Positions 1 through 10,218 are shown, numbered from the stretch's first letter. The stretch: 64,000 nt of DNA from Eriocheir sinensis (GCF_024679095.1 NC_066516.1:21406035-21470034); one strand, 5' to 3'. Notes: generated by a model from the sequence alone, not told the origin. Translations and numbers: made by a program.

Positions 1-197
1 AAGGTCAGCGGGGTCGTGGTCGTCAACGTCGGCCTGTCTGTCGGTGCGAAGGGCGTCTCTTTGTTTTCTTGGGGACGGCGAAGTGGTGCGTAGCGTGAAG
101 GGTTTTAGTGCCTCTTGATTCGCTTTTTTTTTTACTTTTTCTTCCTTTGGTTCCCTCAATTTTGTCGTCGTTTCTGTTATCGCTGGTGTTGACCGTT

Positions 198-247
198 GCT
201 CTCCTTTATATTTCCTTTTCTTTGGGTATCTTAATTTTTCGTTGTCG

Positions 248-278
<31 letters not shown>

Positions 279-530
279 CGTTGCTCTCCTTTATATTTTC
301 CTTTTCTTTGGGTATCTTAATTTTGTTGTCGTTGTTGTTGTTGTTATTGTTGTTGTCGTTGTTCTCCTTTATATTTTCCTTTTCTTTGGGTATCTTAATT
401 TTTCGTTCTCGTTGTTGTTATTGTTGTCGTCGTTTTCCTTTGTATTTTCCCTTTTCTTCAGGTACTTTAAATTTGTCGTCGTTGCTGTTATTACTGTTGT
501 CGTTGTTCTCCGTCATATTTCCCTCCTCAT
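198..530. repeat. 72-85 bp minisatellite with (GTT)n
   Basis: About five direct copies of a unit with CTCCTTTATATTTTCC, then CTTTGGGTATCTTAA, then a GTT/GTC run. The CTCCTTTATA anchor falls at 201, 286, 364, 436 and 508, giving spacings of 85, 78, 72 and 72. Much of the length variation lies in the GTT run. Open frames across it are leucine- or cysteine-rich artefacts. Confidence 0.9.
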
Positions 531-749
531 TATCTGTTCATCTATTTTCTCTTCTTCTTGCTTCTGCTCCTCATCCTTTTGTTCCTTATTTTCCCCTCGT
601 GCTTTCTCCTCCTTCTCCTTCTCTTGCTTATGTTTCTCTTTTTCCCCTCCTCCTACTCTATGTCTTCCTCCTTTTGCTCCTATTCCTCTATTTTATCATC
701 CTTTTACTTTTGGTCCTCCTCCTCGGGCTCCTCTTCCTCCTCCTCTCCT
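531..749. repeat. Polypyrimidine CTC-rich block
   Basis: Almost continuous C/T sequence with many CTC and CTT triplets on the + strand. No gene signal is visible. The CR1-like fragment begins at its right edge. Confidence 0.8.
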
Positions 750-1133
750 TCTCTGGTATCCCGTTTATAAGAAGGATATCGAGGGTCTTGAGAGAGTACA
801 GCCACGCGCCGCGAAGGTGATACCAGCGTTGAGGGCACAGCCTTACAAAGACCGGCTCAGGCTACTCATCCTCTTCACCTTGGAAAAGAGACGGCTACGG
901 GGAGATCTGATACACGCCTTAAAGTTCGATAACGTCAATCACTCGAAGTTCTTGAGTTCCAAACGAGCTTGATAACTAGAAATGACTGTCTGTAGATTCA
1001 AGTTGATCGGCACATTTTTTTTATTTTATCGAAACAGTCCAGCCGTCTTCGGAGGAGGAGGTTAATGCGAAAAATATATACTAAAAAGAAAACTATCGAT
1101 CAGTACTTGTTCCGTGCGACAGGAGTGAATTGA
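750..1133 (+). pseudogene. CR1-like LINE fragment, C-terminal end of ORF2, decayed
   Basis: The sequence aligns with the end of the LINE ORF at 19264-19686. The first part reads YKKDIEGLERVQPRAAK, then PALRAQPYKDRLR and LFTLEKRRLRGDLIHA, matching YRKDIDLLE, LRAQPYEERLKRL and LFTLEKRRLRGDMIQV of the larger copy. A shift near 960 moves the match to another frame (TRNDCL against TRNNGL). Nucleotide similarity then continues to the final GVN-stop at 1122-1133, which both copies share. It begins abruptly after CT-rich sequence, like a 5'-truncated retrocopy. The region lies downstream of the reverse transcriptase core, so no catalytic residues are present. It cannot encode an active protein. The family call rests on the within-window alignment and on recall of CR1 C-terminal tails. 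Confidence 0.85.
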
Positions 1134-1391
1134 ACGTTCCGGTAAAAGACGTGTTTAGATCCAGTCCAGTCCACTCCAGTCCGTCCCGCAGGTCAAGGAA
1201 GTGCCTGACGAGTACGTTCAATAAAAAGCAAACAAACAGCCTAGTCATAAGTCAGAAGCAATCAATCATCAGTCCAGGTTTCTTCTTATTATTCTACTTT
1301 CCTAAACCATTTTTTGTGCTCCACTGTTCCTGACCTTTATCGGCATGTTCTGTTGTCTGGTTTTGTTCTCCAGTAACTTTACCTTAATACT

Positions 1392-1664
<273 letters not shown>

Positions 1665-1793
1665 ACTTCAAGGGCGTAGCAAGTAACCGATCCTCGCTAA
1701 AGAGAGAAATGTAATAGGAGCAAAACAGAGTAGAGAAGTAGGGGACGAATAGTGAAATAGAGAGCACTTTAAAAGGTCTTCGGCTCCATTACT

Positions 1794-1797
<4 letters not shown>

Positions 1798-1835
<38 letters not shown>
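1798..1835. repeat. (GT)n microsatellite
   Basis: Pure GT run. The sequence around it, 1661-2270, is A/T-rich with an AAC/ACC-rich stretch at 2006-2060. I see no gene in it. Confidence 0.97.
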
Positions 1836-1838
<3 letters not shown>

Positions 1839-2270
1839 AAGTAGTGGCACTGTCGTTTTGCTCTTTAATCACGTTAGCAATAACAAAACACAATAATAAC
1901 GTCATAATACATCACGGTAGCCACTATAAATATAATTCGCCTGTGCCACTAACGGTCTGGGGTCGTCCAATACGCAGCACCTAAAAAAAGGAGAAAAAAA
2001 AAAACACCACCACCACCACTACCATCATCAACAACAACAACAATAAGAAGAACAAGAAAAAAAGAAGCAACAGGTAAAGGTAACAAACTAAGACCTCACA
2101 GCCTTCGCGCGAACAAAGGAATTATTTTTAGACTTCTCCGTCGCTCTTAATTATAAACCGAATTGCTTCCAAAGAACGGTCACTGTCCACGCCGATCAAT
2201 CACACGCACACGCACACGGAAACCCACACACTCTATTCGCCTCACCAAGAATCACCTCCTCTTGCAGCTC

Positions 2271-2312
2271 CTCCATCTCCTCCTCCTCCTCCTCCTCCTC
2301 CTCTTCCACCTC
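2271..2312. repeat. (CTC)n triplet repeat
   Basis: Run of CTC triplets with minor CTT and CAC variants. Confidence 0.9.
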
Positions 2313-2394
2313 TTCCTCGACCACACGCAATGACTTATGAAAGATTCAGTAGCGTTTATGGAATTCCGGGAATCTGTCAATCAGGCGGACGGAG

Positions 2395-2420
2395 GCGGTG
2401 GTGGTGGTGGTGGTGGTGGT

Positions 2421-2502
<82 letters not shown>

Positions 2503-2511
2503 TGTGTGTCT
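2395..2511. repeat. Compound (GGT)n-(GT)n array
   Basis: About nine GGT triplets pass without a break into about 40 GT units. The right edge carries TTTG and CTG variants. Confidence 0.97.
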
Positions 2512-2550
2512 GTCTCCAGGGCCTCAAACACAGTCCTCACACACTTAATT

Positions 2551-2679
<129 letters not shown>

Positions 2680-2804
2680 TTTATCTCTCTGTCTGTGGGT
2701 TTCACATTCTCCAGCCTGGTTGGTTTGATCTTTGTCTGTCTGTCTGTGTGTCTGTGTTATCTTGTCCGTCTTGGTGTCTGTATCTGCTAATAAAACGTTT
2801 CTAT

Positions 2805-3080
2805 TGTCTCTTTTTTTACAGATATGAAACAGTTCAAGACAAAATCAAGACAAAAAAAACAAAAAACGCTAATATCTGCTTTTATGTTGATTTCACGTTT
2901 TGTTGCCCTTGAGCTGTCTCTCTTACTGTAAAAAAGGAAAAAAAAAGAGAAAGTGCCGTAAGTAACGGAAAGGGAAAAAAGAAACAATAAAAGAAGAATG
3001 AAGAAATAAAGACAGAATAAAAGAAATAATGAAGAAGTAATAATGAAGAGATAATAATTGAGAGAGGTCAATTTCGGTGT
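2805..3080. repeat. A-rich block with traces of the AGCTCAAGGGC family
   Basis: The string GCCCTTGAGCTGT near 2910 is the reverse complement of the core seen at 10.79 and 20.48 kb. GAGAGGTCAATTTCGG at 3062 matches the copy at 10877 in direct orientation. The mixed orientations suggest nested or rearranged copies. The block also holds GAAAGTGCC-GTAAGTAAC, which recurs near 3892 and 4049. Confidence 0.4.
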
Positions 3081-3219
3081 ATCTAACGTAATCTTTTTCC
3101 TGTTATTAATGAATGAAACATTTCTGCCCTGTTATTTTCTTCTTTTTGTTGTTGTTACTGTAGGCCTGTCTATTTCCCTGACCATCATTATTTACTTGTA
3201 TATCCTGTCCAGGTGATGA

Positions 3220-3562
3220 GGGGCATGGACGTAAGGAGAGGTAAGGGCAGGCAAGATGCAGGTAAAACAAGGCGTAAACAAGGATAGGTAAGGGCAGGTA
3301 AGGTACAGGTAAAACAAGGCGTAAACAAGGACAGGTAAGGACAGGTAAGGTGCAGGTAAAACAAGGCGTAAACAAGGAAAGGTAAGGGCAGGTAAGGTAC
3401 AGGTAAAACAAGGCGTAAACAAGGACAGGTAAGGTACAGGTAAGATACAGGTAAAACAAGGCGTAAACAAGGAAAGGTAAGGGCAGGTAAGGTACAGGTA
3501 AAACAAGGCGTAAACAAGGACAGGTAAGGACAGGTGAGGTGCAGGTAAAACAAGGCGTAAAC
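3220..3562. repeat. 47-bp minisatellite with AGGTAAG core
   Basis: Seven copies of AAAACAAGGCGTAAAC start at 3264, 3311, 3358, 3405, 3453, 3500 and 3547, a period of 47 bp with one step of 48. Each unit also carries two or three copies of a shorter AGGTAAG subrepeat. The period is not a multiple of three, so the proline-, leucine- and cysteine-rich frames on the minus strand are artefacts. Confidence 0.97.
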
Positions 3563-3689
3563 AGAACGATCATCCGCGCCAGGATTTATGTCCAATACTT
3601 TCAGCTTGCTCCGAGCGCCGAGATATTCAATGATAATCTGGTATGCAGCTGTGATGAACGTGCTCAAACTGGTCCACACGAGTTATTCC

Positions 3690-3693
<4 letters not shown>

Positions 3694-3761
<68 letters not shown>
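3694..3761. repeat. (CT)n microsatellite
   Basis: Pure CT run of about 68 bp. Confidence 0.98.
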
Positions 3762-3766
<5 letters not shown>

Positions 3767-3779
3767 ACCACAAAGAACG

Positions 3780-4100
3780 TTCACGAAGAGGAAAGAAATA
3801 AGAAATAAATATTTAATAATGAAAAAATAGAGGAAAGAAGTAATTAATAAGGAATAAATAAAGAACAAAGGAATGGAAAGAATAAAGGGAGGAAAGTGCC
3901 ATGAAGTAACAAGGGAAAGGAGATAAAGAAAAAATATATAGAAATCATGAAGAGATAAAGAGGAAAGACGAAAGAAAAATAAAGGAATAATAAAGATATA
4001 TAAATAAACAATAAAGAAAGGATAAATGAATGGGAAAAATATAGTAAGGAAAGTGCCTTGGGAAGTAACTGTAGACAAAAATAATAATAATAAAAAAAAA
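3780..4100. repeat. A-rich purine block with degenerate direct repeats
   Basis: GAAATAA and AATAAAGA motifs recur. A longer string, AAAGTGCC followed by GAAGTAAC, is present at about 3892 and 4049. No gene is seen. Confidence 0.6.
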
Positions 4101-4139
4101 CGGAGTGCTGAGGTTAAGGAAGGACAAATGAAGGTGGCG

Positions 4140-4202
4140 GAGACGAAGGAAGAGGAGGAGGAGGAGGAGGAGGAGGAAGGAAGAAGGCGGCGGAGGAGGA
4201 AA
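4140..4202. repeat. (GGA)n triplet repeat
   Basis: GGA/GAA triplets in a purine-only stretch. The open frames here are glutamate- or arginine-rich translations of the repeat. Confidence 0.9.
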
Positions 4203-4339
4203 GGGGGGAATACGAGATGAGGCCTGCGGGGGGGAGGGGTTGAGGTGCCCTTGAGAGAGAAAGGTGACCCGGTACATTGGCTGGACTTTTGGACAATAAA
4301 TTATGAGAGAGTCAGACGGGACGTGAGGCGATGTGGCGG

Positions 4340-4600
4340 CTGTGAGGGGGGAGGGGGCAGGAAAGGGGAGAGGGGGCAGGAGGGAGGGAAGAGGGGGAGG
4401 GGGGAAGGAAAGGGAAGCAGGAGAGGGGGAAGGAAGTAGGGGGAAGGGAAGCAGGAGAGGGGGGAAGGGAAGCAGGAGAGGGGGGAAGGGAAGCAGGAGA
4501 GGGGGGAAGGGAAGCAGGAGAGGGGGGAAGGGAAGCAGGAGAGGGGGGAAGGGAAGCAGGAGAGGGGGGAAGGGAAGCAGGAGAGGGGGGAAGGGAGAAG
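4340..4600. repeat. 21-bp G-rich homopurine minisatellite
   Basis: GAAGCAGG occurs at 4448 and then every 21 bp to 4574, seven near-identical copies, with a more degenerate copy at 4413. The unit is purine except for one C and contains a run of six G and a run of three G. The 21-bp period leaves all six frames able to stay open, which produces seven-residue peptide repeats on both strands. Confidence 0.97.
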
Positions 4601-4604
4601 GCAA

Positions 4605-4606
<2 letters not shown>

Positions 4607-4642
<36 letters not shown>

Positions 4643-4700
4643 GTGCCACCAAGGGAACACAGCGGACAAGTATGGGTGCTCGGGGCGTAAGCAACTAGGC

Positions 4701-4731
<31 letters not shown>
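4607..4731. repeat. Two (CA)n arrays
   Basis: CA runs at 4607-4642, with one AA interruption, and 4701-4731, separated by about 58 bp of ordinary sequence. Confidence 0.96.
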
Positions 4732-4732
<1 letters not shown>

Positions 4733-5047
4733 GGAGAGGCAACACGTGTGCCCTCCCGTCCCTCCTGAAAACCCCCACCAACACGCACTTTTTTCCCACT
4801 CCTAACTCCGGTGGCACTGAGGACGAGGCGTATCGTGCCACAGGCGGATACTCAGTCATCCTCCCTTCTCGCTTTTTTCTTCCCTCTGGTGTTGCTGCGT
4901 CGCTTCCCTTTCCTGGATCTTCCTCGCTTCGTCCTTTGACATCTCTCTATCTTCGTACCCTACTCTGTTTTTTTCTCTCCTTTTTTCCTACAGGGGAGAA
5001 GATCCAATAAAGAGCAACAGATGAGGGTAGAAAAAGGTTCGCTATAC

Positions 5048-5050
<3 letters not shown>

Positions 5051-5118
<68 letters not shown>
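5051..5118. repeat. (GA)n microsatellite
   Basis: Pure GA run. Similar text flanks it on both sides (GGTTCGCTATACGTTGA and GGGTTCGCCATACGCTG), so the array sits inside a short direct duplication. Confidence 0.96.
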
Positions 5119-5122
<4 letters not shown>

Positions 5123-5173
5123 TATGAAAGGGTTCGCCATACGCTGTTCATATCTAGAGAGAGATTGAAAGAG

Positions 5174-5174
<1 letters not shown>

Positions 5175-5205
<31 letters not shown>

Positions 5206-5213
5206 GGGTGTGT
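5175..5213. repeat. (GT)n with GGGT variants
   Basis: GT run that degenerates to GGGT units at its right end. Confidence 0.93.
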
Positions 5214-5360
5214 TTGCCAATATTCTCAAACATTAGATAAAGCTTTTCTATAGGTTGTAAGTATTTTCAAGGGTAGTTCTATGAGACTAGACTTCGTTTG
5301 TCAAAGCTTCTACACCATAAATGTGAAAAAAACACTCATGCGAACTTGACTAAGTTTTTT

Positions 5361-5624
5361 GGAAAGTTTCGTTTAGTCGGCGCAACATCTGTGGTCATAT
5401 GCCGGAGAGAGACAGAAGGGGAAGGAAGTATAGGAGAACGGGACAGATCCCAGGAGACGGGACACAACCACCCCATTAATACCTGGTACCGATTCACTGC
5501 TGGGTGGACAGAGGCGTAGGGTATCGGAAAAGCCCCCCAAATTTTTCCACTCCACCCGGGAATCGAACCTGGGCTCTCTTGGTTGTGAGCCGAGTGTGCT
5601 AACCACTGCACCACGAAACCCACC
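5361..5624 (-). mobile_element. tRNA-derived SINE
   Basis: Read on the minus strand, 5620-5545 is tRNA-like. The A box TGGTGCAGTGGTTAG and a perfect B box GGTTCGATTCC (5559-5569) are the internal RNA polymerase III promoter. Between them the loop CTCACAA gives a CAC anticodon with a T before it, as in tRNA-Val. The tRNA part is followed by about 185 bp of non-tRNA body with ATCGGTACC, GTTGTGTCCCGTCTCCTGG, CATATGACCACAGATG and a 3' end at AACTTTCC before a short A run. Head, body and tail in that order is SINE structure. The arms have mismatches and no 3' CCA processing context, so this is not a working tRNA gene. The body may belong to a known crustacean SINE family, which I could not check. 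No clear target-site duplication is visible. Confidence 0.85.
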
Positions 5625-5799
5625 CCCAAGGGATCTGAAAATGTGGGCCCAGAACCATTTATTCCAGTTCGGTTTCTGTGTGTTTCTGATGCTCATCCCG
5701 TCGAAATAAAAAGTGGAACGAGGAAAAACATGTAGTGGAAGGGAGACTGTTCTGAGCTTCCAATTTGAGGTTTTCGTTTCCTCTTGCGAGAAAAACATA

Positions 5800-6370
5800 T
5801 ATCCCCCAACAGTCTCTCTTTTTCCTGGTTGTCTCTTCTTTCACTCTCCTTTCCACTTCCTTTATCCCTTTCTCCTCCTGCTCATATTTTCTTCCTTTCA
5901 ACTCGTTCTCGACTTCATCTTCCTCATCCTTCTAATCCTCATCCTATTTACTTTTCACCTTTTCCTTCTTTTTCTTAATTTTTTTTCTTTTCATCTCGTT
6001 CTCGCCCTCCATTCCCTCCTACTTATCCGCATCTATTTTTTTCTTTTTACTCCATCTCTTTATCCTCATCCATTTCCTTTTCCTCTTCATCCTCTTTCTA
6101 TCTCCAATCTTCTACCTTTTCTCCAAATTCTTGTATCCTCCTGGTTATCCTCAGCCTTTTCCCGTTTCTCCTTCTCATCTTCAGCCTCCTCCTCATCATT
6201 TTCCTTTTTCCCCTAACTCACTTTTCTCCTCATCTTCATTCTCTTCCTGTCTCCATTCCTAATCCTCACTAATTTCTTCATTCTCTTCTTCCTCCTCCAC
6301 CTCTCTTTCTTCTGTCTCGACTTTCCTCATCTTCCCCCTCTTCCTCCTCCCCTCCTCTCCTTCTTTCAGA
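5800..6370. repeat. Polypyrimidine block
   Basis: Long C/T-rich stretch of degenerate CTTTTCCT, CTCATC and TTCTTCCTC units. The apparent frames are serine-, phenylalanine- and leucine-rich. No splice pattern or domain is seen. Confidence 0.85.
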
Positions 6371-6471
6371 GCATAGATGTCATTCGACCTTCAAGTTCTT
6401 TTTTTCCTGGCCTTCACTTGCCGACAAGATTACAGACACCGAGGACACCCGACCGGGAGGCGAGGGGCACC

Positions 6472-6546
<75 letters not shown>
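6472..6546. repeat. (CA)n microsatellite, 75 bp
   Basis: Pure CA run directly upstream of another polypyrimidine block. Confidence 0.98.
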
Positions 6547-6549
<3 letters not shown>

Positions 6550-7135
6550 ATCTTTCATCTTGCCTGCCTCTTATTCCTCCTATTCTTCTTTCTTCCTCCT
6601 CTTTGTTTTATCTTCATTGTTTTTTCCTTTACCTCCTTCTGTATATTTGTCCCTTGTTCCTCTTCTTACTCGTTTTCTCCTTCTTCTTCCTCCTCCTTCT
6701 CCTCCTCCTTCAGCTTCTTTGCTCTTTTTTTCTCCTCCTCCTCGTCGTCGTCTTCCTCCAGCTCCTTTACCTTTTCCTCTAATTTTTCTTATTTCCCTCC
6801 TCCTTGCTCTCCTCCTCCTCCTCCTTCTCCTCCTCCTCGTCTTCCTTCTTCATCTTCCTCTTTTCGTCCTCCTCCTCCTTCGCCTCCTTCATAATCTTTT
6901 CTTTTCTTTTTCTTCTTTTCCTTCTTCTTCCCCCCTCCCCCTAATCCTCCTCCTCTTCTTCTTCCTCCTCCTCCTCCTCCTTCTTCATCTTCTTCCTTTT
7001 TTCGTGTTCCTCTTTTCGTCCTCTTCCTTCGTCTCCTTCATAATCTTTTCTAATTTTTCTTCTTTTCCTTTTTCTTCCCCCTTCCCCCTTTCCTCCTCCT
7101 CCTCCTCCTCCTCTTCTGCTCCTCCTCCTGCTCAG
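6547..7135. repeat. Polypyrimidine CCT/CTT block
   Basis: Nearly all C/T with dense CTC and CTT triplets. A long direct similarity links CGTCCTCC...TCCTTCATAATCTTTTC (about 6865-6905) to a second copy at about 7017-7050. No gene is seen. Confidence 0.88.
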
Positions 7136-7194
7136 TCTCAACCTTGACCCAGAGTCCGCCGACACAAAAGGCTGCAGCAAGAAGGGCGTAACAT

Positions 7195-7319
7195 CAGCAC
7201 CACCAGCATCATCAGCATCATCAGCATCATCAACATCATCAGCACCTCGCCACCTCGCCCTCCGGGACTCCTCCCTCGATCACTCGGTTGACACAGACAG
7301 ACAGACAGACAGACAGACG
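7195..7319. repeat. (CATCAG)n and (ACAG)n repeats
   Basis: CATCAG/CATCAT triplet pairs at about 7203-7241 and a pure ACAG run at 7292-7319. Confidence 0.9.
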
Positions 7320-7527
7320 GACACACGTAACACCACCCCACCCCACCCCACCCGACCTCCGCTCCCCTATCCCCACCCCCCTCACCCACTTGGTTTGTCC
7401 TTCACCCCAACCTCTCCTTTTTCTGCTCCTCCACCCCCTCCCTCTCCCTAAAGACTCTACGCCGCCTCCCCTCCCTTCTCATTACCTATTAACCTCTCAT
7501 ACTCTGTTCGTTACTCTATTAACCCCA

Positions 7528-7546
7528 TGCGACTCCTCCTCCTCCT

Positions 7547-7580
<34 letters not shown>

Positions 7581-7638
7581 ACTTCAACATGGAATCGTTC
7601 ATGTACAAAAACGAGCGTTAGTGTTATCGTTTACGTTA

Positions 7639-7690
<52 letters not shown>
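7528..7690. repeat. (CTC)n and (TTA)n triplet arrays
   Basis: CTC triplets at 7532-7581 and a TTA run at 7637-7690, separated by about 55 bp of mixed sequence. Confidence 0.94.
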
Positions 7691-7800
7691 CACCATCAGC
7701 AGCACCAGTATTATCGTCATTATTAATATTCATTCTTTCTCTAATTTTTCCTCTTCGTGTCCCAGACGGCTCATGTGTCTATTTCTGTGATGAAGCTTAT

Positions 7801-7802
<2 letters not shown>

Positions 7803-7842
<40 letters not shown>

Positions 7843-7931
7843 ACAGGAACGTGTCGTGTTTAACTTTGCAAGGAAACAAGAGTCAGGCGTGAAGAAATGA
7901 GGGAAAGGCAAAGGAAAAGAGAGAAAGAAAC

Positions 7932-7986
<55 letters not shown>
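7803..7986. repeat. (GA)n and (CA)n arrays
   Basis: GA at 7803-7839 and CA at 7932-7986. The 90 bp between them are unremarkable. Confidence 0.97.
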
Positions 7987-7988
<2 letters not shown>

Positions 7989-8089
7989 GTTGATGAGCAA
8001 ACACAATATTTCTCTTTTAAATATATAACAGCCCGCAGAGGAAAAAAGCTTTATGAATCGATGAAATGAAATAATATATAAATCCTCTG

Positions 8090-8221
8090 AGTGGGAGGGG
8101 AGGAGAGGAGGAGAGGGGGGAGTGGAGGGAAGGGAGGGAGGGAGGAGGAGGGATGGGGAGGAGGGTAACGAGTGGGGAGGTGGAGGAGGGAGGAGGTAGG
8201 GAGTGTGAGGGAGGAGGGGGT
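8090..8221. repeat. G-rich homopurine block
   Basis: Dense GGGAGG and GAGG motifs with very few pyrimidines. It is probably a decayed GGGA array. Confidence 0.8.
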
Positions 8222-8241
8222 TATTACAAGATACAACGTGA

Positions 8242-8427
<186 letters not shown>

Positions 8428-8559
8428 ACCACTCCCGCGGAACCTCATCACACAGTCCCGGGTTAGCATTCCCCTCGCAGCAAGCACACGCAAACACACA
8501 CACGCACACACACCCACAGTCGACCGTGACCCCCTCGCCTTGTTTCTCTGCGTGTTAAT

Positions 8560-8562
<3 letters not shown>

Positions 8563-8618
<56 letters not shown>

Positions 8619-8620
8619 GT
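8563..8620. repeat. (GA)n followed by poly-G
   Basis: GA run ending in a run of more than ten G. Confidence 0.95.
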
Positions 8621-8649
8621 CTGATCAGTAAGGGCGCTCCACTGCCACG

Positions 8650-8880
8650 GCGGAGTAACACGGGGGGAAGGGGAAAGGGGACGAAGGGGGAGAGGGGGGA
8701 AGTGGAGTGAGAAGGGAGGGGGGAGGGGGGAGGTGGAATGGAAAGGGAAGGAGTGGAGGGAGAGGGGAAGGTTGAAGGGAAGGGATGAAAGGGATGGGGA
8801 AGGGAGAGAAGGGGATGAGGAGGTGATGATGGCGGCGAATTTTGGGGATGCTGAGAGGGCGGGGGAGGATGTCAATGACG
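8650..8880. repeat. G-rich homopurine block
   Basis: Degenerate GGGGAAGG and GGAAGGGA units with few pyrimidines. No gene is seen here or in the purine-rich 8880-9190. Confidence 0.8.
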
Positions 8881-9394
8881 GGAGATGAAGAGGTCGGTTA
8901 AGTTATTCCGATCTGAAGGGGATCGGAAAGATGTTAACGCAGGCTCTTACGGTGGGGTAGGTTAGTAACAATAGAAAGAAGGGGGAAGTTAAGTGAGGTA
9001 CTGAATGGGTGAAGTGTGAAGGTGGAGGAAAAAGAGAAGTAATGTATGAATGAAGTGCACAGTTAAAGGAAGAGAGAGAGAGGTATTGAATGGGTGACTT
9101 GTATATCTAATTGGGTCTACGAAGGTATCAGAACAGTGTGGGATTGAAAGACAGCGGTGAGATGGAAGGCTTTACAAAAAAATAGGTTCATCAGGTGGTG
9201 GTGGTGGGGGGGGGGGGGGAGGATGTATTAGCGGTTGGAGGAAAAAAAATCATGTATATCAGTGAAGTGGGGAAAAAGGATGTATTTGAGAGGGGGAAAA
9301 ATCGAAGCGTATATGCGGAGTGAGGAAAAATTATGTATAGATAGGAAAGAAAATGCAAGACGTCGGCAGGTGATAGGTGGTGAAGAGAGAGAAA

Positions 9395-9735
9395 AAAAGG
9401 GGCTGAAAGGTAGAAGAGAACTAAAAGGAAAACATTGATAAGAGGAAAGAGAATCGGGAATGAAGGCAGGAAAGCGACATGTAGAGAGAAAGAAAGTGGC
9501 TGAGAGGTAGAAGAGAACTTGAACGAACACATTCATAAGAGGGAAAGAGAATCGGGAATGAGGGAAGAAAGTGGCTGAAAGGTAGAAGAGAACTAGAAGC
9601 AACACATTGATAAGAGGGAAAGAGAATCGGGAATGAGGGAAGAAAGTGGCTGAAAGGTAGAAGAAAACTAGAAGCAACACATTGATAAGAGGGAAAGAGA
9701 ATCGGGAATGGAGGCAGGAAAGCGACATGTAGGTG
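9395..9735. repeat. 75/98-bp minisatellite
   Basis: GAATCGGGAATG recurs at 9451, 9549, 9624 and 9699, giving one step of 98 and two of 75. The longer unit carries an extra segment with GGCAGGAAAGCGACATGTAG, which reappears at the right end (9712-9731). The 75-bp period keeps a minus-strand frame open, giving a repeated 25-residue peptide that I do not regard as a gene. Confidence 0.93.
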
Positions 9736-9934
9736 GAGGGCGGAGGAGGAGGAGGGCCGAGAGAGGGGGGCGTTCAAGGTCCAGAGGGGTTTACCATGCA
9801 CGCACGTGACATGTGGAGATGGTGGCAGGAGGCAGAGAGAATCCCGAAGGAGAGGGTGAAGTGAGTGATGTGCTTGAGAGGGTTAGCAAGCACGTGACAT
9901 GTGGAGGCGGCAGGGAGAAGGGAAGGGAGAAAAC

Positions 9935-10218
9935 ATGAGCCACTCCAAATCCTAATGTCATGAGCCACTTCAAATCCTAGTGCCACTCCAAATCCTAGTG
10001 CCAAATCCTAGTGCCAAATCCTAGTGCCAAATCCAAATCCTAGTGCCAAATCCAAATCCTAGTGCCAAATCCTAGTGCCAAATCCAAATCCTAGTGCCAA
10101 ATCCTAGTGCCAAATCCTAGTGCCAAATCCAAATCCTAGTGCCAAATCCTAGTGCCAAATCCAAATCCTAGTGCCACTCCAAATCCTAGTGTCATGAGCC
10201 CCTCCAAATCTTAGTGCC
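9935..10218. repeat. Mixed 13/19/25-bp minisatellite
   Basis: The central part (9990-10175) is built from a 13-bp unit AAATCCTAGTGCC (S) and a 19-bp unit with an extra AAATCC (L), in the order SSSLLSLSSLSL. Seven S and five L account exactly for the 186 bp. Related 25-bp units with ATGAGCCACTCC lie at both ends (9935-9959, 9960-9984, 10194-10218). Confidence 0.97.

Noticed and set aside
3220..3562. Regular spacing suggestive of a CRISPR array
   Set aside because: The sequence between repeats is itself repeated, so there are no unique spacers, and the genome is clearly eukaryotic. The same applies to the 52-bp array at 45055-45385 and the 75-bp array at 9395-9735.
4312..4788. Frames with seven-residue repeats on both strands
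   Set aside because: A 21-bp unit always yields seven-residue peptides. No start context or flanking domain.
5545..5620. A functional tRNA-Val gene on the minus strand
   Set aside because: Stem mismatches, and a contiguous SINE body follows the tRNA part.
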